Assembly (NCBI GenBank): GCA_038277395.1
Contig: CM076189.1
Span: 114,312,252 to 114,376,251 of the forward strand
Length of the DNA: 64,000 nt
Source: Dryocosmus kuriphilus
Taxonomy: Eukaryota; Arthropoda; Insecta; Hymenoptera; Cynipidae
Direction: 5' to 3'
Part shown: in pieces, positions 22,796 to 34,204 of the stretch
How positions within the stretch are numbered: the first letter of the stretch is position 1
Layout: every line of letters starts with the position of its first letter
Position numbers and translations under genes: made by a program
The notes under the pieces: generated by a model
What the model saw: only the letters and a program-made list of their open reading frames with translations
Databases searched by the model: none
Told to the model about the DNA's origin: nothing

Positions 22796-22846
22796 CACCA
22801 AGTGACCGAGGTAAACGACCACTTCAAGGACCTCCGCCAAAGGAGG
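22796..22846 (+). CDS. Microexon, 51 nt
   Basis: Acceptor TATACTTCTTCTTATAG, donor GTAAGA. Two bases, 16 codons, one base: PSDRGKRPLQGPPPKE, basic and proline-rich. An internal alternative donor (GTAAAC at 22811) would give a 15-nt exon also in phase 1-1. The upstream block matches those of the 42- and 63-nt exons. Confidence 0.6.
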
Positions 22847-24318
22847 GTAAGACAAGCAGGAATTTAAAAAATATTTACAATAAAATCTAAAAGAACCAAG
22901 TAACAAATTAGATAATTAAAGAATTACTGTTTTCCCGCATATTTATTAAATGCCGAAATTTTAGTTGTCGAATTATTAAGCTTACGAGTTACAAAATAAA
23001 ATTAACGAATTAACCATTTCCTTCAAATCCTTAGACTCCCGAAATTTAAAATTACTGATATTTAAAGCTTCTGAAACTGAAACTGCTGAAAGTAAATATT
23101 TAATTATTTAATAATCAATAATAAATATTTTTTAGAGTTTAATGAAAACTAGCGAATAAATAAATATCGAAATAAAAAAAACAAAAAAGAAGATTGTCAA
23201 AAATGAAAATCAGCTCACTACAAGTTTCACGAAATTTAAAATAACAAGCTTTTAAGTATCGAAAAATAAAAATGCCCAATTATGAAAATAATTAACTTAG
23301 AAGTATTCAAATTTAAAGTTAGCCCATTTATTACATTTGCGATCTATATATTTAACAAATAAGCAAATTAACGAATTAGTATCTTTACACAAATTTTTTA
23401 AATTCCAAAGTTTAGAATTGTCGAATTATTAAATTTACGAAATATATAATAAAACTAGTGAATTCGAAAAATAAGGGATTAAACGTTTCCTCCAAATTAT
23501 TATTTGCCCATAAATATTTTGAATCCAGAAATTTCAAATTTCCGAATTATTCAATTTACGGATTATGTAATAAAGTTAACTAATTAGACATTTCCTCCTA
23601 ACTCATAAATTCCCGAAACTTAAGACTTCTGACACTAAAATTGAAGAAAATAGATATTTAATTATTTAATAATTAGTAATAAATATTGTTATGAGACTGA
23701 CAAAATATGACAACAAAATAAATACTGAATATAAAAATCGTCAAAAATGAAAAAGCGAGAATATAAATTAACGAATTATGAAATTTACGTAATTGAAATT
23801 TCTTGAATAATCTTCAAATTCTAGGAGTCAATCGAATTTCCATGAAATCCTCTAGATTCCTTGAAAGTTTTCATATTTCTTGTAATTCCTTAAATTTCTT
23901 GGGATTCAGAAGATTCCTGAAATCTGTCATTAACAGTTAGGGTCCAAATTTAAGAAACTTGAAACTTATGGACCTGAATTGCTAATGTAAATTGCCTCTT
24001 AAACAATTAATAATTTGGTCGACTTAAAGAAGAACGGTATCTTTCCATAAAATAGTGAAGATGTCCCTTAATACTGCTACTTTTATTATGTCGGTAAGTA
24101 AGAAACTGTTTGGAAAACAATCTAAAAGATTCCAAAATTTTGAGCGATTCCAAGATTTCCCCGAAATTAAAAAGGAATCAAAAGAATTCAGTATGAATCT
24201 AACATAGGTTGAAAATCATTCACAGCAAACATATGTTTTAAGAACGACCTGTACGTTTATTAAAAGGTTGGAAAATCCAATTAGCTTCAAAGAAAATTTC
24301 CTATATTTCTGCTTACAG
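22847..24318. repeat. Host intron type I, with one decayed exon block
   Basis: AT-rich intron repeats. Near 24050-24095 a further exon-like block survives only as its 3' part: a GTCGGTAAGTAAG donor is present but the acceptor and exon start are gone. No intact exon. Confidence 0.55.
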
Positions 24319-24360
24319 TACCAACTGTGTCCGGGAATCCTTTATCAATTTCTGATGTCG
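24319..24360 (+). pseudogene. Microexon, 42-nt family, copy 3, donor altered
   Basis: Acceptor ATATTTCTGCTTACAG is good. It reads PTVSGNPLSISDV in the shared phase, with the NP core kept. The expected donor reads TTAAGT instead of GTAAGT. Using the GT one base earlier would shift the frame. Probably a decayed exon. Confidence 0.5.
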
Positions 24361-24585
24361 TTAAGTAGAAAACTAGTTAGAATATAATCTAAAAGACTCC
24401 CAGATTTTGAGCGATTTCAAGCATTCCAAGAAATTTAAGAGAAATCAAAAAAATTGAATACGAATTTAGTGTAAGTTGAAAATAAATCTAAGCAAACATA
24501 TGTTTTAAAAACTAGTGTTAATTTTATTAGCTGGTTGGAAAGTCTTATTAGCTGAAGAGAAAATTTCCTATATTTCTGCTTACAG

Positions 24586-24627
24586 CACCAAATGTGTCAG
24601 GGAATCCTTTATCAATTTCTGATTTTG
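24586..24627 (+). pseudogene. Microexon, 42-nt family, copy 4, donor altered
   Basis: Nearly the same exon as 24319-24360 (PNVSGNPLSISDF), acceptor TTTCTGCTTACAG intact, but the donor reads ATAAGT. A third block of this local tandem series near 24780-24840 has lost the exon altogether. The retained open frame in both copies suggests recent decay, or use of a non-canonical donor. Confidence 0.5.
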
Positions 24628-25790
24628 ATAAGTAGAAAACTATTTCGAATATAATCTAAAAGATTCAAAGATTTTGAGCGATTTCAAGCATTCCAAGCAA
24701 TTTAAAAGAAATCAAAAAGATTCAATACGAGTTTAATATAAGTTGAAAATAAATCAAAGCAAACGTATGTTTTAAAAACGAGTAGTACTTTTATTAGGTG
24801 GTTGGAAAGTCCAATTAGCTTGACTGAGAATTCCAAAATTCCAAGAAACTTAACAGAATTCAAAAGAATTCAATATGAATCTAATATAGGTTGAAAATAA
24901 TGTTTTCTAAATAGTGAGAAAATTTTTAATTTTCTAAAAGCAAAATACTCGTGTTCTGCTAATAGCGGATTCTAATATATCCGAAATTAAAATTAGCCAA
25001 TTGAAAAATTTGCGAATTATATTATTAATGAATTATAAAATTTCCCAAATTTAAACTGACGAAAAAATATTTAACTATCGAAAAATAAGGATCTCGAATT
25101 ATGAAAATGAGGAATTCAAATATCCGAAATTTAAGTGTACCGAATTATAAAATTAACGAATTACTGAGTTTCCAAAAATTCTTAAATTTCTGAAATTTAA
25201 AACCGCCGAAATTTAAAATTGCCGAAACTCAAAATTCTTGATATTTAAAATTGACGAAAATAAATATTAAATTAAAGAATAAAATATATGTGTGTTATTA
25301 TTTAACAATAACGAAAAAATAATGATGGAATTTACAAATTAACGAGAAAGGAAATTGCCGAAAATAAAAATTGACGAATTATAGAATTTGCGTTTAAAAT
25401 AACGACAAAATTTTTGAATTATCGAAAAATAAATATTCCGATTTATGCAAATGACGAGTTTAAAAATATCAAAAATTAAAATTTAGAGTATTATAAAATT
25501 TGAGAGTTAGGAAATTAACGAATTATTAATTTCCCCAAATAATTTCTCGAAATTTGTAATTGGCAAGAATAAATACGGTTTTAAAAAAGCAAATATTTAA
25601 TTATCGGATTAATCGAGAATAAGGAAGAAATGAATAACGAATATAAAATATAACGAAAAATAAAATGTCCGAAACTAAAAATTGACGAATTATAAAATTT
25701 TCCAAGTTTAAAATGGCAAAAAAACTTTTACACATCGAAAAAAAAAACGTCAAATACTACAAATGACGAATTCAAAAATATCTGAAATTA
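24628..25790. repeat. Host intron type I
   Basis: AT-rich repeats including the TGTGTTATTATTTAACAATA phrase also seen at 13270. Interrupted at about 25791 by a LINE. No gene. Confidence 0.6.
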
Positions 25791-26000
25791 ATGTCTCACC
25801 TTGATTCGTTTATTACTCTCCCTTGCGGGTTTGAGGGCTCCGTTCCCTTTACATCCTTTACGATTTCACTTAACCTCTATGGCTTATGCTTATCTTAACC
25901 TATTATCGCTTCATAATGTATAAATTCATAATTACTATCTTACTATCTATTATCTAGTATGTAACAAGGGCCCGAGACCTTCCAGAGCTTCCGTTTCCTC

Positions 26001-26826
26001 TTACCTTTTCTTTTCTAAGCTCTTCACCCAGTTTTCCCCTTGTCCATAACCGCTCAGTATCCATCTAACACTATCTACCACGCTCTTTCCCCCTAAGTCT
26101 TCACCTGTGCACCTCTCCAACACGTGATCCCATGAATCCCTTTCATACCTACATACCATGCACATTTTCATTTCTTCACTCATCCAATATTTACATTCAT
26201 TCATGCCTTCACACATTCTGAAACGTATCATTCTGGCCCACCTGCACTCCTTTTTCAATTTCCCTACATATTCTGGGACCCCATCCATTTTTACGAATTT
26301 ATACCATTTATTATATTTTGACCCCACAATCTTTTCCCACCTCTTCCCTTCCTGCTACTTACTCAGTTCCCCTTCAATTTCCTGGGACTCCCTCCTCGTC
26401 GCACATTTTCCATTCCCTTCTGACTTGCCATCTCTCTTCCTCCCATTTTGAATGTCCCGTGTTACCTCTCCTCTCTCTCTCTCTCTCTTTGTTTATTAAT
26501 TCCTGTCAGCACACTTGTGCTATTTTGCTACCCTTACCACTCTTAAGTTTCTCTTCTAAATTCCAGGCACTTTTTCTCTGCCTTATCAACAATTTCTCTC
26601 TCCCTGTTTCTTCTCTCAACATATAACCCGGGCAGTTCCAGCTTAGTTCCATAACCCATCTCAGAAGTCTTTCTTGAATATTTTCTACTTTCTTGTACTC
26701 CTTCCACCCCCATATTTCCACTCCATAACACATCACAGACCATACCAGCAAGTCGAGCAGCCATAATCTCATCTTCCAGTCATCTTTGAATATTCTTTTT
26801 CCAATCCCCCATACTCGACTCATCAC
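26001..26826 (-). pseudogene. LINE ORF2 C-terminus with zinc finger
   Basis: Frame 26506-26826 (MSRVWGIGKRIFKDDWKMRL, then WSVMCYGVEIWGW) is the region following the thumb. Frame 26001-26327 ends with a Cys-His box, CMVCRYERDSWDHVLERC, typical of R1/Jockey-like ORF2 C-termini. A frameshift lies between them, near the CT microsatellite. Confidence 0.75.
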
Positions 26827-26827
26827 C

Positions 26828-27682
26828 TTACTCGCTCTTTCTATCCTTTTTCTTCACCTGTAGATCATTTCCACTTCCCGCTTCGAAACAAAATCCTAAA
26901 TAAGAAAATTCCTTTAACATTTCCACCATTTCTCCATTTATCTTCCACCCATACTTTACTTCATTCTTTCTCTTTCTGAAACATACTATTTTTGGCTTTG
27001 TCACAGTAATTGACAAGTCTTTCTCTCTCCCATACTCTTCGAATCCTTTCATTAGCAAGCTTATTCCATTTTCGTCCTCTGCTAGAAGCACCATATCGTC
27101 CATGTACGCTAGTGAGTATATTCTTTCATTTCCTAGAACTGTACCTCCTTTACCATTCATTTCCATTTTCTCTTCTTGGTCTGCGAACACTATGCTAAAT
27201 AACAATGTACTTAGCGGGCACCCTTGCCTAAAACCCATCCCGGTCCAAAACTCCTCCCCTTTCTGTTTTCCGATCCTCATCCTTGTCTTCGTCTCCGTAA
27301 AGACCTCTTTTATCCTCTCAATCACCTCTTCGTCGACCCTCCTTCCTTTCATTGCCTTCCATAAAACTTTCCTATTCACCGAGTCGAAAGCTGCCTTAAA
27401 ATCTACGAAGAGTGCAACTAGCTTTCCTTTCATCTGTCCCAGGTTCCTGTTGACTAGATAATTCAGAACGAAAATATTATCCACTCTTCCCATCCCCTTC
27501 CTGAATCCAGTCTGATTGTGTGGAATACTTTGTTTCTCTTCTACCTGTTCTTCTAATCCCTTCATAAGCATCTCCGCGTAAATTTTGTACGTTGCTGGCA
27601 TGAGAGTAATTCCTCTATAATCTTCCACCTTTCTACCCCTACTTTTCTTCAATAACGGAACTACCGAACCTGTTCTCCACAC
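26828..27682 (-). pseudogene. LINE reverse transcriptase, longest open stretch
   Basis: 284 uninterrupted residues. Motifs: VPLLKKSRGRKVEDYRGITL, then MPATYKIYAEML (fingers), NQTGFRKGMG, VDFKAAFDSVNRKVLW (catalytic Asp), GMGFRQGCPLS, SLAYMDDMVLLAED (YMDD at 27095-27106) and YLGFCFEAGSG. In the first three positions of motif V, A is replaced by M relative to the YADD sister copy. It copies element RNA at the nicked target. The downstream frame shifts at about 26825, so the full protein is broken. Confidence 0.85.
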
Positions 27683-28095
27683 CTTGGGCCATCCTTCCCC
27701 TCACAATATTTTACTACATACTTCCCAGATCTCTTCTCTAATCCTTCCTCCTCCAGATTTCAACGCTTCATTCTCCATCACATCCTCTCCTGTCGCCTTG
27801 TTTCTTTTCAACTTCTCAATTGCTTGATTAACCTCCTCTCTGGTCACCTTATTCTCCCCTTCCATTGCTCCCTCCTTGCACTTCCTGCCACCCCCTTCAC
27901 TTTTTTTATTTTCTTTTATTTAAGCAATTTAATCCTTACAAGATTACTATGTTCCCCCTTCACTTTGCTATCCACGCATCCTAGCAATTTCTTGAAGTAT
28001 ACCGTCCATTCCTCCATATTTATCTCTTCGTTGATTCCTTTCCATCCACAACTCTCTCTATTGATCACACCCCATTCTCTTCCTTCCTTTATTGC

Positions 28096-28770
28096 TTAGT
28101 CTACCTCCTCCATGTACCTCATCTTCTCCTCCTGTCTTTTAACATCTATTAATTTCTCGTGTTCCCTTTTCCTTTTATTATATTCCTTTATGTCTATCTC
28201 TCCTCTTCTCCAATCCTTTAACGATAATTTCATACGTTCATTACTCTCTGAATATTCCACATCCCGCCATCTTCTTTTCTCCCTTCTTTCCTCCTCACTT
28301 GGCCTAATTTCTTCCACTACCTTCTCTACACTTTCCTTTATCTTACATGACATCGCATCCACGCTTCCCCCCTCTTCAATCATAGTATTCTGTTCTTCCA
28401 TTCTTTCCGTATATTCTCTTATTTTATCAACTCCCCACTTGCCCGTATTTGCTTTCTTCCTTGTCACTCCCTCCTTCTTGCTTCCCTCTCTTCGCCCATT
28501 CCAACATTTCAACGTTGCAATTACCGAGAAGTTTTCTGACACTATTTCGTTCCCTACTTCCATTCTTTCCAACAGCTTCCTTATCCTTTCCTCTGCCAGA
28601 ATGTAGTCTATTACTGTTTCTCCTTTTCTTGCAAATGTAATCTCTCCCTCCTCATCCCCCTCCGAGTTCCCATTACAAATGAACCATCCTGTGTCTCCCA
28701 GAATTTCCAGCAGAGTCCTACCCTCCTGGTCCACCTGTTTATGTTTCGATTTTCTCCTTGAAAGTCTCAC
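28096..28770 (-). pseudogene. LINE endonuclease C-terminus and linker
   Basis: 224 residues: LLEILGDTGWFICNGNSEGD, then GETVIDYILAEERIRKLLER (end of the APE domain, with the conserved DYIL), followed by a long Glu/Lys/Arg linker to RT. The 5' end of the element is missing just beyond 28790, so the metal-binding N-terminal half of the endonuclease is absent. Confidence 0.75.
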
Positions 28771-28790
28771 TCCCTTTATCCCATATTTCC

Positions 28791-30627
28791 CAACTAAGTT
28801 TACCCAATTAAAAAATTGGAGAATTATGATACTAAAGAATAATAAAAATTAGGAAATTTGAGATGAGAGGCTTTCTAGTAATGAAAGGTATAAGTCCCAA
28901 TTTAAAAAAATAATTAATTTAAAAATATTTGAAATTAAGGTTTTTCGGTATATTAAATTTACGAACTATACAATTAGCAAATGAGATAATTAATTAGCTA
29001 CTATTTTGCCTGAAATTTTTTAAATCCCGAAATTTTAAATCGAAGATTTATTAAATTTACGAATTATATAATAAGATTAAAGAATTAGAAAATTAAGGAA
29101 TTAGCCATTTCCTCCTAATTATTAAATTGCCGAAATTTAAAATTGCTCAAATTTAAAGTACCTAAAATTTAAATTTTTCCAAAGAAAATATTTGGTTAAT
29201 TAATAACCAGTAATAAATGTTATTTAGATTCGAAAATACAAAATTTAAGGATTATAAAATTTACGAAGTATAAAATAACAGGCTTTTATGAACGAAAAGT
29301 AAAAAGCCGCAATTATACAAATAATAAACTTAAAACGATTCGAAATTGAGATTTGCAAATTTATTAATTTTACGAATTATATAATAAACTTACGGAAATA
29401 GGAAAGTAACGAATAAGACATTTCCTCCAAGCTCTGAAATTCCCGAAATTTAAAGTTTTCGAAACACAAAGTTTTTGAAATTAATATTGCTGAAAATTCA
29501 CATTTAATTATTTAAGAACCAATTATAAATATGATTCAGAAGCTAATCAAAAATAACGAGAAAACTAATACCGAATATAAAAACCAACGAAAAAGGAAAT
29601 TGTCAAAAGTACAAATAATGCATTATAAAATTTACGAAATTTAAACTAACAAGCTTTAGTTATCGAAAAATAAAAATCCCTAATTATGAAAATAAAGAGT
29701 TTGAAATTATACGAAATTAAAGTTTGACGATATATTAAATTCATGCACTATACAATTAACAAATCATAAAATCAAAGAAATATCATTTTCCTCTAAATTT
29801 TTTAAATTTTCGAAATATAAAGTTTTCCAATTATTAAATTTACGAATTACATAATAAAATTAACGAATTCGGAAATTAACCAATTGGCCGTTTCGTCTAA
29901 CTCTTTAGTTCCCGAAATTTAAGCTTCCTGAAATTAAAATTGCTGAAAATGAATATTATATTAATTAACAATCAAAAATGAATATTTTTTTGAGACTGAA
30001 CAAAAATGAGGAAAAAATAAATACCGTTATAAAAATCACCAAGAAAAAAGTTTTTCGAAAATACAAGTAATGAATTATAAAATTCATGAAATTCAAAATA
30101 ATAAGCCTTTAATTTTCGAAAAATAAAATAAGCTGACTTATTAAGAATAAAGAATTAGAAAATTAAGGAAAGAGTCATTTCGTCTAAATTCTTAAATTAC
30201 AAATATGTAAAATTGCTGAAATTTAAAGTTTCTGTTCCGTGAACTTTAGGATTTGGAGAAAAACAACATTTCCTAAATATTATAATTCGTTAATTGAGTC
30301 CGTAAATTTAAAATCTGTGCAAATAATAATTTCGAATATTTCTATATTCGTCATTCGTATGTGAGGTATTTATTTTTTCTCTCTTTTTTTCGTTAGCTCC
30401 ATTAGAAAATATTGTCCATTGTTGTTGTCAAATCCTTTTCGATTTTAATTATAAAAAACTTTAAATCCAGACTTAGTTTATATTTTTCCGAATGGCAAAA
30501 CTGTTTCGCCCATACTGCCATAAAATAAGCGAAATCAATCATATGTTTACGAACATATGGTACATTTATTAACTGGTTAGAAAGCGCAATCATCTTCGCT
30601 GAAAATTCCTTATATTTCTTCTTGCAG
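28791..30627. repeat. Host intron type I, paralogous to 13.7-16.6 kb
   Basis: AT-rich repeats in the same order as 13840-15615, e.g. GAACGAAAAGTAAAAAGCCG at 29290 and 14250. It ends in the pre-exon block (CGAACATATGGTACATTT, then CTTATATTTCTTCTTGCAG). Here the block is not interrupted by a mariner, giving the ancestral form of the 15.6-16.6 kb region. Confidence 0.7.
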
Positions 30628-30690
30628 CTCCAGCTGACCCATGCGAATATCCAATGCTAGAATCTTCGAACAAGGAGCAGAAAACAAGCG
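30628..30690 (+). CDS. Microexon, 63-nt family, copy 3
   Basis: Acceptor TATTTCTTCTTGCAG, donor GTAATT. Two bases, 20 codons, one base: PADPCEYPMLESSNKEQKTS. By hand count it differs from 16637-16699 at 20 of 63 positions, while the 29 bases before the exon differ at 2 and the 43 after at about 6. It is one of the few microexons with a Cys. Confidence 0.65.
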
Positions 30691-32339
30691 GTAATTAAAA
30701 CAATATATAGAATAAAATATAAAGCATTCAATTAAAAAATTGAAAAAGTTGTCGAAAATGCTAATTATCGAATTATAAAATTTACGCAGTGTATTTTAAC
30801 AAGCTTTTATTATCGAAAAAATAAAATTCTCCGCTTTATTATATTTAAGATTAGCGAATTAGAAAATTAATGAATAAGTTATTTCCTCTAAATTCCTAAA
30901 TTCCCAAAATATCTAATTGCTGAATTTTTAATTTCTGAAATTGAATTTGCCGAAAATTAATATTTAATTATTTTAATATTTAATTAAGTATTTCCGCAAT
31001 TTTTAGTTTCGCCAGTCTAAGAATTTGGGGGAAGTGAATAATTCGCGAATTTAATAGAAAGATTCGCAAGTTTCGTAATTCGGAAATTATAAATTTCGGA
31101 AATTGAAGAATTAAGGGGAAATTTATAATTCGTCAATTTTCCAATTCGATAACTGTGTAGTTCATAAATTAAATAATTCGAAAAATCTTCATTTCGCAAA
31201 TTTTTTAATTTGTTATTTGTGCATTTCGGTACTAATATTTTTGGGTGATTAAAAATCTTTTTATTATAAATTTTAAAAATTATCTTACTCGCCAATTTGT
31301 ATTTTCAATAATTCTCCTTTGTATTAGCTTATAAGTTCGTTACTTATTTTTTTGATACTTTTTATTTTTCTCATTACTACTTACTTTAATAATTTAATTT
31401 AGTAAATAACAATGAAAGTTTCAATTATAACGGTACATTTAATTAAATAAAAATTTTTATTCTAAATTTCCAAAAATTTGAAAATAAAAGACGTTGTATA
31501 CAATTTTCCAAGCTTTTAAGTTCCTACTTTTCTAAAAATTTCTTCTAGGCAACTTACATTTTTTAAAGATTTATAATAAAAACTTAGAAACTGTGGTTCT
31601 TCATTCAATTAGTATTATTAGATTTTGTTAATTTAACTAAATAAAATATTTAAAAAGGTTTTATAAAAATTATTAATGGTTCTACGTTTTCAAAATTTCT
31701 AAAAATTTCTACAATGTTTAAAATACTTTAATGTTAAAAAAAGTTAAATTTTTTATTCAGTTAGTTGGAATAAATTTCGTTAATTCTACCAGAGAAGAAT
31801 CCTGTGAAATTCAATTGAATTGAGAAAAAAAAATTGAGAACTTAAAAGAAGTTGCTTTAATCAAACTTTTTTCTTTCATTAATTGATTTTTTATATACAA
31901 CACAGAAACCTAGAAGATAAGAAAGGTATTTTTAACTTTTGTTTTCACGGCCTCTATCATACAATCTTTAACAAACACTGTGACCTTTAATAATTCTGAT
32001 TTTCTGATGGTTCTGCGTATTGCTGGTCTAGCAGATACGGAAATTTTTTAAATCTGTGAACAACAATATGTATTGTTACACATTTTTGTTATCAAGAAGA
32101 AATTAAGTGGCATTCTAAGATAAAGGGATTAAAATTCAGTCTACTCGCACAGAGTAGCCATTTATCGAGACACTCCGTTCCAAAGAAAAGATTATATTTC
32201 TTTATTTTATCAACGTATCAGTTTACAAAAAAATGAAAACCTTTACTAATATCACATTTCCCTCACTCGTGCCTTTCGCACGTTTTCTACGAAAGTGTAA
32301 AAGATAATTATAATTAATATTTATAACAAGTATTACATA
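30691..32339. other. AT-rich intron, no gene
   Basis: Very AT-rich. Repeat phrases fade after about 31300. Acceptor-like sites near 31880 and 32030 do not give open exons in the shared phase. A minus-strand 92-residue frame (31017-31295) is Asn/Ile/Lys-rich repeat noise. Confidence 0.55.
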
Positions 32340-33660
32340 CGAGGTGTCATCGAAATGTAAGGTGACTTTTTGAATTTCGCGGGATGCGTACGGTCGATAT
32401 TTGTTTTCTTTTTTTCTTATGTTGGAACACTCGTCCTAAACATATATGGACAGTGTCAGCTATATAGCATTTTTTTTTTGTTTGTGAGAGGCATAAAGGT
32501 TAGAAGTGTTTTGCGTGCTCGGCGATTTTCTGCTGTCGAAAAATATGGATCCAAGAATTTGCATCCAATTTTGTGCAAAAAATGGAATTAAGTGCTCCAA
32601 AACACTTCAAATGTTGACAGTGGCACACAGTGAGTGTACTCTGAGTAAAAAAAATTTTTAAAAGTGGTACAAGCTCTTTCGGGAAGGCGAAAAAGATGTT
32701 AATGACGAAGCTCACCCTGGACGTCCCAGCACGTCAACAACTGATGGAAACGTTGAAGAAGTGAAGAAAATAGTGTTGGCGAATCATTGAATTACCATTA
32801 AAGAAGTTGCTGATGGTGTCGGGATCTCTTTTGGCTCGTCCCAAGCAACTTTAGTGGATATTTTCGGCATCAGACGTGTGTCAGCGAAGTTTGTTCCGAA
32901 ATTGATAAATTTTGACCAGAAAAACCGTCGCGTTAGCACCGCTCAGAAGCTGTTGAATGACGTCAACGGCGAACCAGACTTGCTCAAAAGGATCATAAAA
33001 GGTGATGAAACATGGGTATATGGCTATGACGTTGAAACTAAGGCTCAATCGTCCCAGTGGAAGCATTCTGGATCACCAAGACCAAAAAAAGCTCGCCAAG
33101 TTCGATCAAATGTCAAGGCTTTGCTTAAACTTTTCTTCGATTATCATGGCGTAGGGCATCAAGAGTTCTTACCACAAAGGTCGTACAGTTAATAGGGAGT
33201 ATTACATTGAAGTTGTGCATTGTTTGCGTGAAGCAATACGAAAAAAACGTCCGGAATTGTGGAAAAACTAGCCATGGTTATTGCATCACGATAATGCGCC
33301 AGCTCACACGGCATTGCTTGTTCGTAATTTTTTGGCCAATACAAAAATCATAATCATCCCTCAGCCACCGTATTTACCAGATTTGTCTCCCTGCGACTTT
33401 TTCCTGTTTCCAAAACTGAAAGGACCCATGAAAGGACGACGTTTTGCGACGATTGAGGAGATAAAGACTGCATCGCGGGAAAAGCTGAAGGCTATACGAA
33501 AAAGTGCTTATCAGAAATGCTTTGAGGATTGAGAGAAGCGCTGGCACAAATGCATTATATCCGAGGGGATTACTTTGAACGGGACAACATCAATATTGAT
33601 GAATAAATAAGTATTTTTTGATAAAAATTAAAAGTCGCCTTACTTTTTGATCAGACCTCG
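32340..33660 (+). mobile_element. Mariner transposon, full length
   Basis: 1321 bp with inverted ends CGAGGTGTCATCGAAATGTA (left) and TACTTTTTGATCAGACCTCG (right), flanked by TA at 32338-32339 and 33661-33662. Same family as 15616-16550, opposite orientation. The transposase is complete in length but broken by stops and a frameshift. Confidence 0.92.
32545..33606 (+). pseudogene. Mariner transposase with stops and frameshift
   Basis: Begins MDPRICIQFCAKNG. The N-terminal helix-turn-helix region has stops after the SKKNF stretch (near 32658) and after LANH (near 32788). The catalytic region shows GDETWVYGYD (first Asp, about 33003), HHDNAPAH (second, about 33281) and LPDLSPCDFFLF (third; 34 residues between second and third Asp, the D34D class). 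A frameshift near 33180 separates the first Asp from the others. The enzyme would cut and join the element at TA sites; this copy is inactive. Confidence 0.9.
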
Positions 33661-33662
33661 TA

Positions 33663-34204
33663 CATATGTTCTAAAACATGATTAATTAAAAGCTTCTATT
33701 TACAATTTTTCATTCATAAAAGTGTCTAATCATCGAAACTCTCCATGTGGCGCAAAAAAGAGGAGTGAAAAATTTATTAAATCTTAAATGATATAACATT
33801 GAATTCTGTAATTTGAAATTTCAAGAAAGTAAGTTGCTCAAAGCTGTAGCTTTAAAAATGAAATTGGAGTTCAAAGAATCCTAAATTACAAAACTTCCAA
33901 TGGAGGAAGCGTAAAAATATTTGCTCCTTTCAAATTTCGTTAATTTCTCTAATTCTCTAATTTACTGGATTTCTCTCAATCTCAGCGAATTTCTCAAGAA
34001 ATTTTGCGAATTTACTTTAATCTGTAAATTCTCATAGCTGCACATGAATGTTCCACAAATATTATTTTTCCCAATATTGACTTTACCGGAATTCCAATTG
34101 GTCTAACTTTGATTTTAATGCAAGGCCATTTAGTAGCATCTTTATTTTCCCGAATTATCATTTCTCAGCGTTTTTATATATTTGCTACTACAATGGCGAT
34201 TTTA
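33663..34204. other. AT-rich intron, no gene
   Basis: Unique-looking AT-rich spacer between the mariner and the first long block C array. An acceptor-like TCTCTCAATCTCAG near 33987 is followed by a frame closed by TAA before any donor in the shared phase. Confidence 0.5.

Larger units (their letters stand above)
25791..28790 (-). mobile_element. LINE, 5' truncated
   Basis: Minus-strand non-LTR retrotransposon of the same family as 9386-13266, keeping the 3' half: end of the endonuclease and linker (28096-28770), RT (26828-27682), thumb region (26506-26826), C-terminal zinc finger (26001-26327), and a 3' UTR ending in TAATAAACGAATCAA at the insertion edge. The host intron reads through at both sides (...ATCTGAAATTAA and TTTACCCAATTAAAAAATT). 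A (CT)n run is at 26467-26488. Confidence 0.85.

Noticed and set aside
31017..31295. 92-residue minus-strand frame
   Set aside because: Asn/Ile/Lys-rich noise in AT-rich intron, no motif.
33988..34026. Candidate microexon after TCTCTCAATCTCAG
   Set aside because: In the shared phase it meets TAA before the only nearby donor (GTAAAT).
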